In this document: one piece after another, positions 63,703 to 64,000 of the stretch
How the letters are laid out: each line of letters opens with the position of its first letter
How positions within the stretch are numbered: position 1 is the stretch's first letter
NCBI RefSeq assembly: GCF_003049665.1
Contig: NZ_PYWM01000001.1
Location: 1 to 64,000, forward strand
Direction of reading: 5' to 3'
Source: Lysinibacillus mangiferihumi
Lineage (GTDB): Bacteria; Bacillota; Bacilli; Bacillales_A; Planococcaceae
Length of the DNA stretch: 64,000 nt
Made by a program: the position numbers and the translations under genes
The notes under the pieces: model-generated
What the model was told of the DNA's origin: nothing
Database searches by the model: none
Seen by the model: only the letters and a program-made list of their open reading frames with translations

Positions 63703-64000
63703 ATGAAGAAGATAATCTTTTCAATACTATTTTTAGTAAGTTTTTTTGTAATTTCGACGGAACACAAGGTTTTAGCAAATGAATTACCAGTTGATTCATT
63801 TATTAATGAGAATACCGAGATTATTTATGCTGATCAGATAGAAATTCCGAATAATGGGATTTCCCCTAATGCTGTAGAAAATGAAAATTACTATCCTGGC
63901 ACAAAAACATTAATGAAAATAGGGGATGTTTTATATTCTTCAAAATCATTAGTGACGTCTACAAAAATTGTTGGTCATGTAGGTATTGTCGGTCCTGACT
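63703..64000 (+). CDS. secreted protein, start only (runs off the window)
   Basis: 99 codons from ATG with GGGGGAG upstream. A signal peptide (MKKIIFSILFLVSFFVIS, cleavage probably after VLA) is followed by a polar stretch and then GDVLYSSKS and GHVGIVGPD. That pair resembles the start of NlpC/P60-like or YiiX/YycO-type papain-fold hydrolases, in which a GHVxIV block follows GDIL. Family assignment is tentative because the catalytic part is missing. Confidence 0.6.
   Translation, partial: MKKIIFSILFLVSFFVISTEHKVLANELPVDSFINENTEIIYADQIEIPNNGISPNAVENENYYPGTKTLMKIGDVLYSSKSLVTSTKIVGHVGIVGPD

Overview
The window comes from an AT-rich, spore-forming Gram-positive bacterium. The best guess is Lysinibacillus or a close relative in Bacillales. 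Supporting this are sporulation genes (spoIVFA, spoIVFB, spo0B, spoVB, safA), the Firmicute order mreBCD-minCD-spoIVFAB-rplU-prp-rpmA-spo0B-obgE-pheB-pheA, strong AGGAGG-type ribosome sites, and a tRNA-type T-box leader on the trp operon. The genus is an inference from gene content and order.

Region 1 (1 to about 26,260) is the right-hand part of a siphovirus-type prophage. It begins inside an accessory/early region (YopX-like, MazG-like, an ArpU/RinA-type late regulator, small accessory cassettes). It continues through HNH nuclease, a probable cos region, terminase, portal, ClpP-like protease, HK97 capsid, connectors, tail tube, gpG/gpGT frameshift chaperones, tape measure, Dit, baseplate and fibre genes, then holin and M15 endolysin. 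After that come minus-strand small genes and a lipoprotein (probable lysogenic conversion cargo), an XRE repressor, divergent operators and a winged-helix replication-type protein. The prophage ends inside radC: only the C-terminal JAMM part of radC is present (26,255-26,551), so the chromosomal radC is split. The integrase and the other prophage end lie left of the window.

Region 2 (26,550-50,280) is conserved chromosome: cell shape and division (mreBCD, minCD), the SpoIVFA/SpoIVFB sigma-K checkpoint protease pair, ribosomal proteins L21 and L27 with the L27-processing protease Prp and an L21-type leader, Spo0B, ObgE, PheB, PheA, NiaR, SafA, a CotI-like kinase-fold protein, RuvAB, QueA-Tgt (queuosine), YajC, a DUF421 protein, SpoVB, ComN and SecDF.

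Region 3 (50,280-57,690) holds a stretch of decayed small genes and then trpEDCFBA. Its leader combines an AG-triplet tract that looks like a TRAP-binding site with a complete tryptophan-specific T-box. The trpE product keeps the N-terminal tryptophan-pocket motif but has lost nearly all chorismate-site motifs, while trpD, trpC, trpF, trpB and trpA look intact.

Region 4 (57,690-64,000) holds recJ interrupted by a 2,771-bp group II intron with a reverse transcriptase/maturase/HNH protein. Removing the intron at the predicted ends restores a 779-residue RecJ frame. apt follows, then the start of a secreted protein that runs off the window.

The observations most worth checking are the TRAP-like plus T-box leader, the TrpE-like protein without catalytic motifs, the intron in the RecJ DHH motif, a Prp-type cleavage motif on the phage tail-tube protein, and a dnaX-like slippery heptamer at the start of the CotI-like gene.
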